A stretch of 64,000 nt of DNA from DATJLY01 sp035604615. Lineage in GTDB: Bacteria > Pseudomonadota > Alphaproteobacteria > ATCC43930 > CGMCC-115725. Below are positions 1-8,517 of the stretch, in pieces (positions within the stretch are counted from its first letter, which is position 1; each line of letters starts with the position of its first letter). The translations under genes and the position numbers were made by a program. The notes beneath the pieces were generated by a model, which had not been told where the DNA came from, did not search any database, and saw nothing but the letters and a program-made list of their open reading frames with translations. The stretch spans positions 1 through 64,000 of the forward strand of contig DATNID010000045.1 of assembly GCA_035604615.1 (NCBI GenBank), read 5' to 3'.

Positions 1-1
1 C

Positions 2-3000
2 GCCGGCGGGACCACCACCATCGCCGCCGCCAACGTGACGCTCCAAGGCAGCAACAGCGCCCATGGGGGCTTCGCCCAGATCGGCTTCGCCGGGGCCGGC
101 GCCACCGGCGCCGTCACGGTCGCGACCAGCGGCGATGTGACGCTCACCGCCGGCACCGCCGGCTGCGTCGCATCTTGCATCGGCGCGCCCTACGCGCAGA
201 TCGGGCATGGCGGCTTCGAATTCTCCGGCAGCGCGGGCGGCGCCATCACCGTGACCGCGGGCGGCAATGTCACCCTGACCGCCACCGGCGCGCCCTTTGC
301 CTATGCCCAGATCGGCAACGGCGACGCCTCGCTGAGCACCTTCGGCAACGACGTGTCCGGCAACATCATCATCACAGCCGGCGGGACGGTATCGGTCACC
401 AGCAATTCTTCGCCCGCCTTCATCGGCAACGCCACGACAGGCGGGACGTCGAGCGGCGACCTCGTGCTGATCGGCGCCGCGCTCACATCGAGCGGCGGCG
501 CGCTCGAGAATTTCCTCCAAGCCGACATTCAAGGCGGCGACGTCACCCGCGGCGTGACCTCGCCGCTGTCGGCCAGCGGCATCCAGAACGACATCTTCTA
601 TGACAGTCCCCACACGCTGACGGCCCTGGTCGCGGGCAGCATCGATATCGAGGGCAACATCCAGAACGCCGGCAGCGGCGCCGTCAACGTCGTCGCCGGG
701 TGGGACGGGACGCACGGCCTTGCCCTCCCCAGCACCACGTTCAACCTCGCCGACATCACCGGCCACCCGAGTTCCTTCGCCAACAACAGCGGCGCGGTCA
801 CGGTCGGCAACGGCGACCAGCTCGAGACCATCGCCGTCGGCAGCCTGCAGGGCGCGACCACGATCCTCGGCGCCAGCTTGACCTTGCAGGGCTCCGTCAA
901 CGCCGAAGCCGGCGCCCAGGTCGGCTACAACACCTCGAACGATTTCGGCGTCACCGCGACCGGCCCCATCAACGTGCAGGTCACCGGCGACGTGATCCTC
1001 ACCGCCGGCCAGCACAACTTCGAGATCGGCAGCTACGTCCAGATCGGCCATGGCGGGCTCGGCGAGGGCGGATCGGGAAGCACGTCGAGCACTACCAGCG
1101 CCGCCTCCATCACCGTCAATGCCGGCGGCACGGTGACGCTCAGCGGCGGCGAGGGTGCGCAGTCCTACGCCCAGATCGGCCATGGCGGCTTCCAATCGAT
1201 CGCGATCGAGAGCGGATCGTTCGCCGAGAACGGCCTCATCTCGGTCACCGGCGGAAGCATGAGCCTGTCGGGCGGAGCGGGCAGCTTCGCCTATGCCCAG
1301 ATCGGCCATGGCGGCGGCGACGCCGGCGTGTTCACGGATGGCGTGTCGCTGACGCTCGGCGGCGCCATCACGCTGTCGGCGCCCACTGGCAGCATCGTGC
1401 TGACCGGCGGCAGCGGCAGCGACGCCTACGCGCAGATCGGGCATGGCGGCAGCTCGCTCGGCCTTTCGTTGGGGACCTTCTCGGCGAGCGGGACCATCGG
1501 CATTACCGCCCAGAGCGTCATGCTCACCGGCAATGTCGGGTCCGACAGTTACGCGCAGATCGGCCATGGCGGCGCCTTCAGCGTCCTCGGCGCCACCGGC
1601 GATATCGGGCTGACGCTCTCCGGCGACGTGAACCTCGCCGGCGGGAACGAGATCGATACCCAAGGCGCCTACGCCCAGATCGGCAATGGCGGCTTTAGCG
1701 CTTCCGGCGATGTCGGCGGCGAGATCACCGTCTCCGGGGCGAACGCGACCCTCACCGGCGGCGCCGGGAACGCGGCCTATGCGCAGATCGGCCATGGCGG
1801 CGCGTTCGACTTCGGGACCGCCTCCGGCGATATCGGGCTGACGCTCGGCGGCAATCTGACGCTCAAGGGCAATGTCGGCTTCTCGGCCCAAGGCTCCTAC
1901 GCCCAGGTCGGCAATGGCGGCTATGAGGGCTTCGGCAGCGCCACCGGCACGATCACCGTCCAAGCCGCCAATGTGACGCTCACCGGCGGCGAAGGGCAAA
2001 GCGCCTACGCGCAGATCGGCAATGGGGGGAGCAACTTCAACCTTCAACTCGATCCGGCCTCGATCGCCGAAAGCGGCGACATCACCGTGACGGTCGATCC
2101 GCTCGCTTCGTTCGGAACGCTCATGCTCACGGGCGGCGTGGGTTCGGGTGCCTACGTGCAGATCGGCAATGGGGGCGATTCGGTCAACGCCGGCGTCTTT
2201 GCGAATTCCGGCGACATCGCCATGACCGGCGCCATTGCCGTGACGGCGGGGCAGGTCGCGCTCGCCGGCAGTTCCGGCCTGCATTCCTACGCGCAGATCG
2301 GGAATGGCGGCGCCAGCGCCAACATCGATGCTTCGGCGTCCGGCAGCATCTTGATCGGCGACGCCGGCTCGACCGTCGCGGTGACGCTCGGCGGCAGCAG
2401 CCAGAGCATCACGCTGACCGGCGGAACCGGCGGCGGCGCCTATGCGCAGATCGGCAATGGCGGGATCTCCTCGAACGCCACCGCGACCGGCGGCGCGGTC
2501 ACCGTGACGGTCAGCGGCGCCGGCTCGAGCCTCGCCTTGAGCGCCGGCCCCAGCGACGGCTCGGGCGACTACGCCATGATCGGGAACGGCGACCCGCTGG
2601 CGTTCAGCACAGGCAACGTCAGCGGCGACGTCACGGTCACGGTGGGCGGCACGACGACCCTCACCAACACCGGAGATTCTGTAGCCTTTATCGGCAATTT
2701 GACCTCGTCGGGCACCGCTGCCGGCAACGTGACGCTCACGACCGGCGCGATCGTCAACGCCAACGGCGCGGTCGAGAACCTCATCGACTACGTGCTCGGC
2801 GGCGGCGTCTCCGACAGCGAGAGTCTGACGCTCAACCTCACCGGCGGCGGCGTCCTCTCCCTGACCGGCGGCAGCATCAGTATCGACAGCGCCCAGACCC
2901 TCACGCTCAACGCGCCGCTCGGAACCATCGATCTCGAGGGCAGCTTCTCCAACGCCGGGGCGGGCGCGCTGAACGTCACCGCCGCGTCGATCATCCTTGC

Positions 3001-5197
3001 CGGGAGCGCCACGACCGCGGGCGGCGCGATCACCTTCAACGGCCCCGTCGTCATGGCCGACGATCTCACCGTCGCGACCAACGGCGGAGAGGTGGCGAGC
3101 GGCGCGAACATCACCTTCAACGGCACGCTCGACGATCTTCCGGGCTTTCCCGGAAGCGCGGGCATCCCGCTCGACGCCGGCAGCGCGGGCGTGATCGCGA
3201 TGCTGGGCGCGGTCGGCGGCATCACGCCCATCGCCTACTTCGCCGTCGACTCGGCCGCGAGCGTGCAACTCCACGGCAACATCATTACCCAAGGGTCCGC
3301 CGTGACGTTCAGCGGCATGCCCGTGACGCTGGCGACCAACGTGACCATCGACACGACGGGCAACACCGCCGTTCCCGACGGTAATATCGTGTCCTTCGGC
3401 TCCGGCTCGACCGTCGACAGCACGAACGGAACGCAGTCCCTCACCATCACTGCCGGGGTCAACAACGTCACCTTCGGCGACGCGGTCGGCCAAGGCCATC
3501 CGCTCGGCGGGCTGACGGTGACCGCCGGCAGCTTCGACGCATCTTCCAAGGTCTCGACCAACGGCCCGCTCCACGTTACGACCTCGGTCGGCGACGGCGA
3601 GGAAGACGGTCACATCAACTTTGCCGACACCGTGACCACCGGCGGCGGCGCGTTCGGCGCGTCGGCGACGGGCAGCGATCCCATGATCGACGTCAACGGC
3701 GCCGTCACCACCGCGGGCGGCCCCGTCACTCTCAGCGCATCGGGCACCAGTGGCGCCACGATCACCATCGAGAACATCACGGTGACGACGGGCGGCGGCG
3801 CCTTCAGCGCCTCGGCGACGGCGGCCGATCCCACGGTCACCGTCTTGGGCACTGTTTCCACCGGAGGCAGTTCGTTCAGCGCGAGCGTGACCGATACCGA
3901 CGCGGGCGAAATCGATATCGACGGGACTGTGAACACGTCAGGTGGCCCGGTGAACCTCACCGCGTCGGGCAGCGGGGACGCCACCATCAGAATCGAGGGC
4001 GGCTCGGTGACGACGAACGGCGGAACGGTCACTCTCTCCGCCAGCACCACCGGCGTTGGCGCCGACGAGATTTATGCTGCGGCGTTGTTCATCGACGGCT
4101 CGATATCGAGCGGCATCGGCAACGTGAACGGCACGGCGACGGCGACCGGCTCGGGCGAGGCGGCGATCGAGACTTCCGCGGGCATCATCACGGCCACGAC
4201 GGGCTCCGTCAGCCTGACGGCGATGAGCCCTCCGCTCGCCGAAATGGACCTCACCGGCACGATCCAAATCACCGGGAACGGCAACATCACGCTTCTCACC
4301 AGCGATTCATTGATGCTGCTCGACGGCCCCCTCATCACCAACGGCGGCACCCTCAGCGCGACCGCGTCGGGACCGGGCAGCATCATGCAGGTCAACTGCG
4401 GCTGCGGCACGCCCATCCAAACGGGCAATGGCACCGTCGTGCTGGAGGTGAACGGCGTGGGCAGCGAATTGGTGATCGACGATCCGCTGGTGCTATCCGG
4501 CCCGACCACGTTGGTCTCCCAGGGATCGCCGAACCAGCCCTCTGTGATATTCAACGGTGGCGTCAGCGGGAACTTCCCGCTGACGATCGCCACCGACGGC
4601 ACGGTCAGCCCCAGCCCGCTCGGCTATCCGTACACTCCGCTGACCTACGAAGAGTTCACGACCGGCATCTTCCCCAGCAGCAACGGGACCGGCGCGACCG
4701 GCGTCGGCAGCACCGATCCGGGGGGCGTCATCAACCAGCCGGGCGACCTGCTGAACAATCCAAATCCGATCTATACCGTTCTGCTGCCGCCGCCGGGACC
4801 GCCGCTGCCGCCTGACTTCATTCCGCCGCCGCCGCCGCCGCCGGAAGAGTTCACGTTCGATACCGGATCCATCGACACGGGCACCGGCCCGCCGGCCCTG
4901 ACCTCGGTCACCGATCTCGATGTCGGCCGCGAGATCTTTGCCGGCATCTCTCCCGGCTTCGGCGCCGGCTTCGACCTCGGGTTCATCGATCCGCTCTTCT
5001 TCGTGCCCCCGGTCACGCTCGCCCAGCAGCCGCAACCCAAGCCGGAGTCGCCGGATACGCTGCTCTCCGGCATCGGCGGCCATCTGTTCCAGTCGCAGCG
5101 AACCTTCGTGCATCATGATGCGGCCAACGACCCGTCCGAGGGCGGCTCGGACCAGGGCAATCGCTCGTTGTGGTTCGCGATCCTGAACGGCGAATGA
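2..5197 (+). CDS. Giant repetitive surface adhesin (filamentous-haemagglutinin-like), 5' truncated
   Basis: The reading frame is open from the left window edge, so the N-terminus (signal peptide and any TPS or haemagglutination domain) lies outside. About 1,730 residues are visible. The protein is almost wholly Gly/Ala/Thr/Ser-rich beta-strand repeat sequence. Its first half carries about 15 copies of Y-A-Q-I-G-[HN]-G-G at intervals of roughly 35-50 residues. The second half has more degenerate repeats of the type T-T-G-G-x-F-x-A-S-A. A proline run near residue 1600 precedes a non-repetitive tail of about 120 residues ending L-N-G-E. This architecture is known from large secreted or surface beta-helix adhesins exported by two-partner secretion; the assignment to that route is inference, since no TpsB gene is visible. 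No C-terminal autotransporter barrel is seen. Confidence 0.8.
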   Translation, partial: AGGTTTIAAANVTLQGSNSAHGGFAQIGFAGAGATGAVTVATSGDVTLTAGTAGCVASCIGAPYAQIGHGGFEFSGSAGGAITVTAGGNVTLTATGAPFAYAQIGNGDASLSTFGNDVSGNIIITAGGTVSVTSNSSPAFIGNATTGGTSSGDLVLIGAALTSSGGALENFLQADIQGGDVTRGVTSPLSASGIQNDIFYDSPHTLTALVAGSIDIEGNIQNAGSGAVNVVAGWDGTHGLALPSTTFNLADITGHPSSFANNSGAVTVGNGDQLETIAVGSLQGATTILGASLTLQGSVNAEAGAQVGYNTSNDFGVTATGPINVQVTGDVILTAGQHNFEIGSYVQIGHGGLGEGGSGSTSSTTSAASITVNAGGTVTLSGGEGAQSYAQIGHGGFQSIAIESGSFAENGLISVTGGSMSLSGGAGSFAYAQIGHGGGDAGVFTDGVSLTLGGAITLSAPTGSIVLTGGSGSDAYAQIGHGGSSLGLSLGTFSASGTIGITAQSVMLTGNVGSDSYAQIGHGGAFSVLGATGDIGLTLSGDVNLAGGNEIDTQGAYAQIGNGGFSASGDVGGEITVSGANATLTGGAGNAAYAQIGHGGAFDFGTASGDIGLTLGGNLTLKGNVGFSAQGSYAQVGNGGYEGFGSATGTITVQAANVTLTGGEGQSAYAQIGNGGSNFNLQLDPASIAESGDITVTVDPLASFGTLMLTGGVGSGAYVQIGNGGDSVNAGVFANSGDIAMTGAIAVTAGQVALAGSSGLHSYAQIGNGGASANIDASASGSILIGDAGSTVAVTLGGSSQSITLTGGTGGGAYAQIGNGGISSNATATGGAVTVTVSGAGSSLALSAGPSDGSGDYAMIGNGDPLAFSTGNVSGDVTVTVGGTTTLTNTGDSVAFIGNLTSSGTAAGNVTLTTGAIVNANGAVENLIDYVLGGGVSDSESLTLNLTGGGVLSLTGGSISIDSAQTLTLNAPLGTIDLEGSFSNAGAGALNVTAASIILAGSATTAGGAITFNGPVVMADDLTVATNGGEVASGANITFNGTLDDLPGFPGSAGIPLDAGSAGVIAMLGAVGGITPIAYFAVDSAASVQLHGNIITQGSAVTFSGMPVTLATNVTIDTTGNTAVPDGNIVSFGSGSTVDSTNGTQSLTITAGVNNVTFGDAVGQGHPLGGLTVTAGSFDASSKVSTNGPLHVTTSVGDGEEDGHINFADTVTTGGGAFGASATGSDPMIDVNGAVTTAGGPVTLSASGTSGATITIENITVTTGGGAFSASATAADPTVTVLGTVSTGGSSFSASVTDTDAGEIDIDGTVNTSGGPVNLTASGSGDATIRIEGGSVTTNGGTVTLSASTTGVGADEIYAAALFIDGSISSGIGNVNGTATATGSGEAAIETSAGIITATTGSVSLTAMSPPLAEMDLTGTIQITGNGNITLLTSDSLMLLDGPLITNGGTLSATASGPGSIMQVNCGCGTPIQTGNGTVVLEVNGVGSELVIDDPLVLSGPTTLVSQGSPNQPSVIFNGGVSGNFPLTIATDGTVSPSPLGYPYTPLTYEEFTTGIFPSSNGTGATGVGSTDPGGVINQPGDLLNNPNPIYTVLLPPPGPPLPPDFIPPPPPPPEEFTFDTGSIDTGTGPPALTSVTDLDVGREIFAGISPGFGAGFDLGFIDPLFFVPPVTLAQQPQPKPESPDTLLSGIGGHLFQSQRTFVHHDAANDPSEGGSDQGNRSLWFAILNGE
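189..2600 (+). repeat. Array of YAQIG[HN]GG-coding repeats inside the adhesin gene
   Basis: About 15 degenerate repeats each encode a version of Y-A-Q-I-G-H-G-G or Y-A-Q-I-G-N-G-G (variants Y-V-Q-I, Y-A-Q-V and Y-A-M-I). Most are spaced 105-150 bases apart, always in the same frame. The spacers are diverged beta-strand sequence, so these are protein repeats and not a DNA-level satellite. Confidence 0.85.
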
Positions 5198-5278
5198 CGC
5201 GATGACGCGGTTTGCCAAGCGCGGCAGAACCCCATAAGCTGGGGGCTCGGGCTCAGGCACGGTTATCGAAGCAACGCG

Positions 5279-6307
5279 ATGTCGCCGGATACGGCTCAGC
5301 AGGTCCAGCACGCGGTCACGGTGGGGCTGACCTACCTGTTCGCGGCGTTCCTGCCGTTCCTCCAGCGCCAGTCGCAATTCTATTGGCCGTTCCTGGTCTC
5401 GACGCTCGCGGTTGCGCTGCTGGTCTGGCGCTTCGCGCGGCACGAGGAGGAAACCGGCGCGAGCTGGCGCGAGTTCCGCCGCCGCTATCTCGGCCGTGCC
5501 CTGTGGTGGCATCCCTCGGCGCGCGTCGACTACCGCTACTATCTTGTCAACGCCGTCGTCTATCCGCTGATCGCGGCACCGGCGCTCGTCACCGGCGCCG
5601 CCATCGCGAGCGGTCTCGATGGCGCGTTCCGCCCCATCCTCGGTACGCCGCACGGGCTCGGCGAGGCGGGCTGGGCGATGAAGCTCGCCTTCACGCTGCT
5701 GTTCTTCGTGGCCTACGATTTCGGCCGCTTCGTCGCCCATTCGGCGCTGCACGACGTGCCCCTGCTGTGGGAATTCCACAAATCGCATCATTCGGCCGAG
5801 GTGCTGACGCCGTTCACCGCGTTCCGCGTCCATCCGGTCGATCTCGGCGTGATGGCGTGGGGCTCGGCGATCACGACCGGGCTCGTCACCTGGGGATTCC
5901 AATGGCTCGGCGGCCCCACCATCACGTTCTACGAGTTCCTGCAGATGCACGTGCTGCTGTGGGGCTTCAACCTGCTCGGCAACTTGAAGCACTGGCAGGT
6001 CTGGATCTCGTATGGCCGGGTGCTCGACCGCTGGCTCATCAGCCCGGCGCACCATCAGCTTCATCACAGCGCCGAGGCGCGGCATTTCGGGCGCAATCGC
6101 GGCTTCGAGATTGCGCTGTGGGACCGGCTCTATGGTACGCTGGCGCTGCCGCGCCGCGGCGAGACGTTCCGCATGGGTCTCGGCGACGGCACGGATGGGA
6201 GCTGGCATCGCGTGTGGAAGCTCTATTTCTGGCCGCTGTGGTCGGCCTCGCTGCGGGCGATCGGGCGCGGCGAGCCGGTCGCCGGCCGCGCGGCGGCGAG
6301 GCGCTAG
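5279..6307 (+). CDS. Sterol desaturase / fatty acid hydroxylase family membrane protein
   Basis: This 342-residue integral membrane protein has several hydrophobic segments in its first 150 residues. It carries the histidine clusters of the di-iron fatty acid hydroxylase superfamily: H-S-A-L-H, then H-K-S-H-H, and later H-H-Q-L-H-H. In known members these bind two irons and the enzymes hydroxylate or desaturate a lipid or sterol; the substrate here cannot be told from sequence. The ATG at 5279 follows only a weak GAAG ribosome site. Its stop codon directly abuts the ATG of the lytic transglycosylase gene, so the two are probably co-transcribed, although no functional link is obvious. Confidence 0.85.
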   Translation: MSPDTAQQVQHAVTVGLTYLFAAFLPFLQRQSQFYWPFLVSTLAVALLVWRFARHEEETGASWREFRRRYLGRALWWHPSARVDYRYYLVNAVVYPLIAAPALVTGAAIASGLDGAFRPILGTPHGLGEAGWAMKLAFTLLFFVAYDFGRFVAHSALHDVPLLWEFHKSHHSAEVLTPFTAFRVHPVDLGVMAWGSAITTGLVTWGFQWLGGPTITFYEFLQMHVLLWGFNLLGNLKHWQVWISYGRVLDRWLISPAHHQLHHSAEARHFGRNRGFEIALWDRLYGTLALPRRGETFRMGLGDGTDGSWHRVWKLYFWPLWSASLRAIGRGEPVAGRAAARR

Positions 6308-6724
6308 ATGATCGTTCCCCTGACCGCCGCCTGCATCTCCGCCGCGGCGCTCTCCTATGGGGTCTCGGAGCCGGCGCTGTGGATGATCCTCAAGACCGAA
6401 TCCGGCCGGGTCGGCGCCTGCACCGTCCAGTCCAACGGCAGCCATGATTGCGGCCCGGCGCAGATCAACGCCGAGACCTGGACCCTGCATTTCGCGCAGC
6501 TGCTGCACCGTCCGGTCGACGAGATGTTCTACGCCATCCGCGACAATGGCTGCTTCAACATCACCGCCGCCGCTTACATCCTGCGGCTCAAGGTCGAGGA
6601 GGCGCGCGGCGATGTGTGGGACGGCATCGGCCGCTACAACAGCGCGACGCCGGCCCTGAAGCACGCCTATCAGCAGCGCATTGCAGACGCCTACCGACGG
6701 CTCTACCCGCAAAGCCAGCGCTAG
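6308..6724 (+). CDS. Small lytic transglycosylase (SLT/IagB-like)
   Basis: The 138-residue product has the pattern of the soluble lytic transglycosylase fold. An E-S dipeptide (K-T-E-S-G) holds the likely catalytic glutamate near residue 28, followed by G-P-A-Q-I-N and then a G-R-Y-N-S-A segment. Family members cleave the MurNAc-GlcNAc bond of peptidoglycan to give 1,6-anhydro ends, often for the assembly of secretion systems or pili. The first 20 residues are mildly hydrophobic and could be a weak export signal, though the SLT fold seems to begin almost immediately. The start ATG sits directly after the stop of the upstream gene. The end overlaps by three bases with the convergent PAP2 gene. 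Confidence 0.85.
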   Translation: MIVPLTAACISAAALSYGVSEPALWMILKTESGRVGACTVQSNGSHDCGPAQINAETWTLHFAQLLHRPVDEMFYAIRDNGCFNITAAAYILRLKVEEARGDVWDGIGRYNSATPALKHAYQQRIADAYRRLYPQSQR

Positions 6725-7299
6725 GCGCGGCAAAGTCCGGTGGCGTTGCGCAGAGCGGCGGCGATCCGCCGCCACAGCGGCTCGAGCTCGGCAGAATGGC
6801 CGTGCAGCGCCAAGGCCAGGATGATTCCCGCCGTGAGCAGCGGCCAGATCGGCCGCCCGGCCTGGCGATCGCGAAGATATGCGCGCGCGAACAGCGCCAG
6901 CGCCGCGCCGCCGATGACGAGGCCGACGACGACCTCGATCGCGCTGTGGGCGCCCAGCGTTACGCGCGACACCGCGATCGCGAGCACCAGGGCGGCGCCG
7001 GCCGCGCCCAAGGCGACACGCGGCCAGGACTCCGCCTCCGAAGCGGCGACCAGCGTCAGCCCGCCATAGACGACCGTGCTCATGCTGGTATGCCCGCTCG
7101 GGCTCTCGAGGCCGTCGATCGGCGTCGCGCAGCCACTCAGCCAGATCTTGAGGAGCGCGGTGGCGCCGCCGGCGAGAAGGACGGCCCAGCACCACGTCAT
7201 CGCGACGCGTCGTCCGACCAGGGTCGCGAGCCAAAGGAGCGTGACGGCCGCTACCGGAAGCACCACGACCGCGTCGCCAAAGCTGGCTAGGAACCCCAT
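6721..7299 (-). CDS. PAP2 family phosphatase
   Basis: The 192-residue polytopic membrane protein has the PAP2 signature pieces S-P-S-G-H-T-S (residues about 67-73) and S-R-V-T-L-G-A-H-S-A-I-E (around 110-121). The final acidic residue of the usual S-R-x5-H-x3-D motif is Glu here. The first motif, normally K-x6-R-P, is weak. Relatives dephosphorylate lipid phosphates, including undecaprenyl pyrophosphate, which would suit a neighbour of a polysaccharide locus, but that substrate is an inference. The stop codon overlaps the end of the convergent lytic transglycosylase gene. Confidence 0.85.
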   Translation of the reverse strand: MGFLASFGDAVVVLPVAAVTLLWLATLVGRRVAMTWCWAVLLAGGATALLKIWLSGCATPIDGLESPSGHTSMSTVVYGGLTLVAASEAESWPRVALGAAGAALVLAIAVSRVTLGAHSAIEVVVGLVIGGAALALFARAYLRDRQAGRPIWPLLTAGIILALALHGHSAELEPLWRRIAAALRNATGLCRA

Positions 7300-7449
7300 G
7301 GGCCGCCGACACTAGGCGCAGGCACGTTGGCGCGCAACACCGCGCCCGCCCAGGGCGCGCGGGCGGGCGACGGCGCGATTGCGGCAGGCCGGCTTTTGTG
7401 GTATCAACGATGCACAATTGCATTTGTGTGGATAACGAGGGGGCGAAGC
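7300..7449 (+). promoter_or_regulatory. Upstream region of the GfcA-like gene
   Basis: This 150-base gap separates the divergent PAP2 gene from the small Thr-rich gene. It contains the short palindrome TGCACAATTGCA-like sequence at 7411-7422 and a purine-rich GAGGGGGCG just before the ATG at 7450, which decides that start. I could not fit a convincing -35/-10 pair. Confidence 0.35.
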
Positions 7450-7737
7450 ATGCTTAGATTTCTGATCGGCGTCGCGTCGGCCATGACGATCGCGGTTGTG
7501 CCGGCGTTGGGCTTCGCGCAAACCCCCACCACCCCACCTGCTGGCGGCGTGCCAACCACAACGACCACCACCGCAACGACGACCGCGACCACGGTTGGCG
7601 GCGCCGGATTGAGCACAGGCGCGATTGTCGGCGCCACGACAGTAGTCGTCGTGGGCGGCCTCGCCGTAGGCGCGAGCGCGTCGGGCGGCAGCTCCAACGC
7701 AACCGCAGTGGCAGGCCCGACCACCACGACGCGCTGA
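7450..7737 (+). CDS. Small Thr-rich secreted protein, GfcA/YjbE-like
   Basis: The 95-residue product has a clear signal peptide (M-L-R-F-L-I-G-V through A-L-G-F-A-Q). A threonine-rich stretch, a hydrophobic Gly/Ala/Val segment that could be a membrane helix (residues about 55-77), and a tail ending in T-T-T-T-R follow. E. coli GfcA/YjbE, the first gene of the group 4 capsule and yjb operons, has the same size, leader and poly-Thr tail. The next genes here match GfcB, Wza/GfcE and GfcD, so the context supports the assignment. The frame is open upstream to 7327, but only the ATG at 7450 has a Shine-Dalgarno sequence and starts a signal peptide. A hairpin terminator follows. Confidence 0.6.
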   Translation: MLRFLIGVASAMTIAVVPALGFAQTPTTPPAGGVPTTTTTTATTTATTVGGAGLSTGAIVGATTVVVVGGLAVGASASGGSSNATAVAGPTTTTR

Positions 7738-7756
7738 GCGTCCGGCTCCGAGTTAG

Positions 7757-7790
7757 GGAGCGGCTCGGGTCTCCGGGCCGCTCCTTTCAT
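7757..7790 (+). terminator. Rho-independent terminator after the GfcA-like gene
   Basis: GGAGCGGC (7757-7764) pairs with GCCGCTCC (7777-7784), and inner CGG/CCG bases extend the stem. The sequence TTTCATT follows on the plus strand. It lies between the convergent GfcA-like and GfcB-like genes. Confidence 0.7.
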
Positions 7791-7807
7791 TGTCCGGGTC
7801 CCGGTCG

Positions 7808-8479
7808 TCAGGCGGGCCGGCGATAGATGATGATCTCGATCGGCGGCAGCAGCGGCGCCGCCACTTGGCGGCTCTTCCAGACATAGCCCGATCCGGGATC
7901 GATCCAATACTGGTTGACGAACGTCCAGTCGATCTCGGGCGCCGCGCCGCGTTCCTGCCACAGCTCGGTGCGGAGGCGAGCGCCGAGAATGTCGATCTCG
8001 TCGACGCCGGCCGGCTCGAATGTCGAGCGCACGACCACGCCGTCCTGATGGCGCGGTTCCAGGTCGAGCGTGCGCACGAATTCCTTGCTCGCGGCAAAAT
8101 CGCCGCTCGGCCCGCCCACCGGGTCCGGGGTCAGGAAGACCGTCGCCTTCACGTCCTGCTCCAGGCCGTAGGTCTTCACCACGCGCCCGTTGCGGGTGAC
8201 CAGCACTTCGCGCTTGGCCGAGATCCAATTCAGATCGATGCCGTCATTGGGCCCGAGCACGAGCAGCGCCTGCGGGCCGTCGCCCATGCGCGCCGCGATG
8301 CAGGCGTATTGGATACGATCGATGTCCGCGCGCGTCACGTGCAGGTCGTCGCCCTTCGCCGTACCTTCGCGCACGAATTTCGCGACCTCCGTCACATAGG
8401 TGTGGCCGCACGCAGCGCACACGGAAGCGCCGGCGCCGGCGAGGAATATTCTTCTGGCGATGGCAACCGGGGATGACAT
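7808..8479 (-). CDS. gfcB: YjbF/GfcB family lipoprotein
   Basis: The 223-residue protein begins M-S-S-P-V-A-I-A-R-R and has a hydrophobic leader ending in a lipobox-like A-S-V-C-A-A-C-G, so it is probably an outer-membrane lipoprotein. The rest matches the YjbF/GfcB pattern: a conserved region around W-I-S-A-K-R-E-V-L-V-T-R-N-G-R-V-V-K-T-Y-G, then Y-W-I-D-P-x-S-G-Y-V-W-K-S-R, ending in I-I-Y-R-R-P. The family takes part in group 4 capsule and Yjb exopolysaccharide production; its biochemical role is not firmly known. I chose the ATG at 8479, preceded by GGAG, over one seven codons upstream. The gene is inverted relative to its GfcA- and Wza-like partners. Confidence 0.8.
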   Translation of the reverse strand: MSSPVAIARRIFLAGAGASVCAACGHTYVTEVAKFVREGTAKGDDLHVTRADIDRIQYACIAARMGDGPQALLVLGPNDGIDLNWISAKREVLVTRNGRVVKTYGLEQDVKATVFLTPDPVGGPSGDFAASKEFVRTLDLEPRHQDGVVVRSTFEPAGVDEIDILGARLRTELWQERGAAPEIDWTFVNQYWIDPGSGYVWKSRQVAAPLLPPIEIIIYRRPA

Positions 8480-8517
8480 AAACTCCGCGCCCGCGAACAT
8501 TATGCTTTGGGAGGGGT

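Noticed and set aside
189..2600. Regularly spaced repeats considered as a CRISPR array
   Set aside because: The repeats keep one reading frame, vary at the DNA level, and encode a protein repeat. No cas genes are present.
4493..7423. A very long minus-strand open frame of about 976 codons opposite the adhesin end and the desaturase gene
   Set aside because: Its translation is Arg/Ala/Asp-rich and low in structure, the usual antisense shadow of GC-rich genes. The plus strand encodes recognisable families there.
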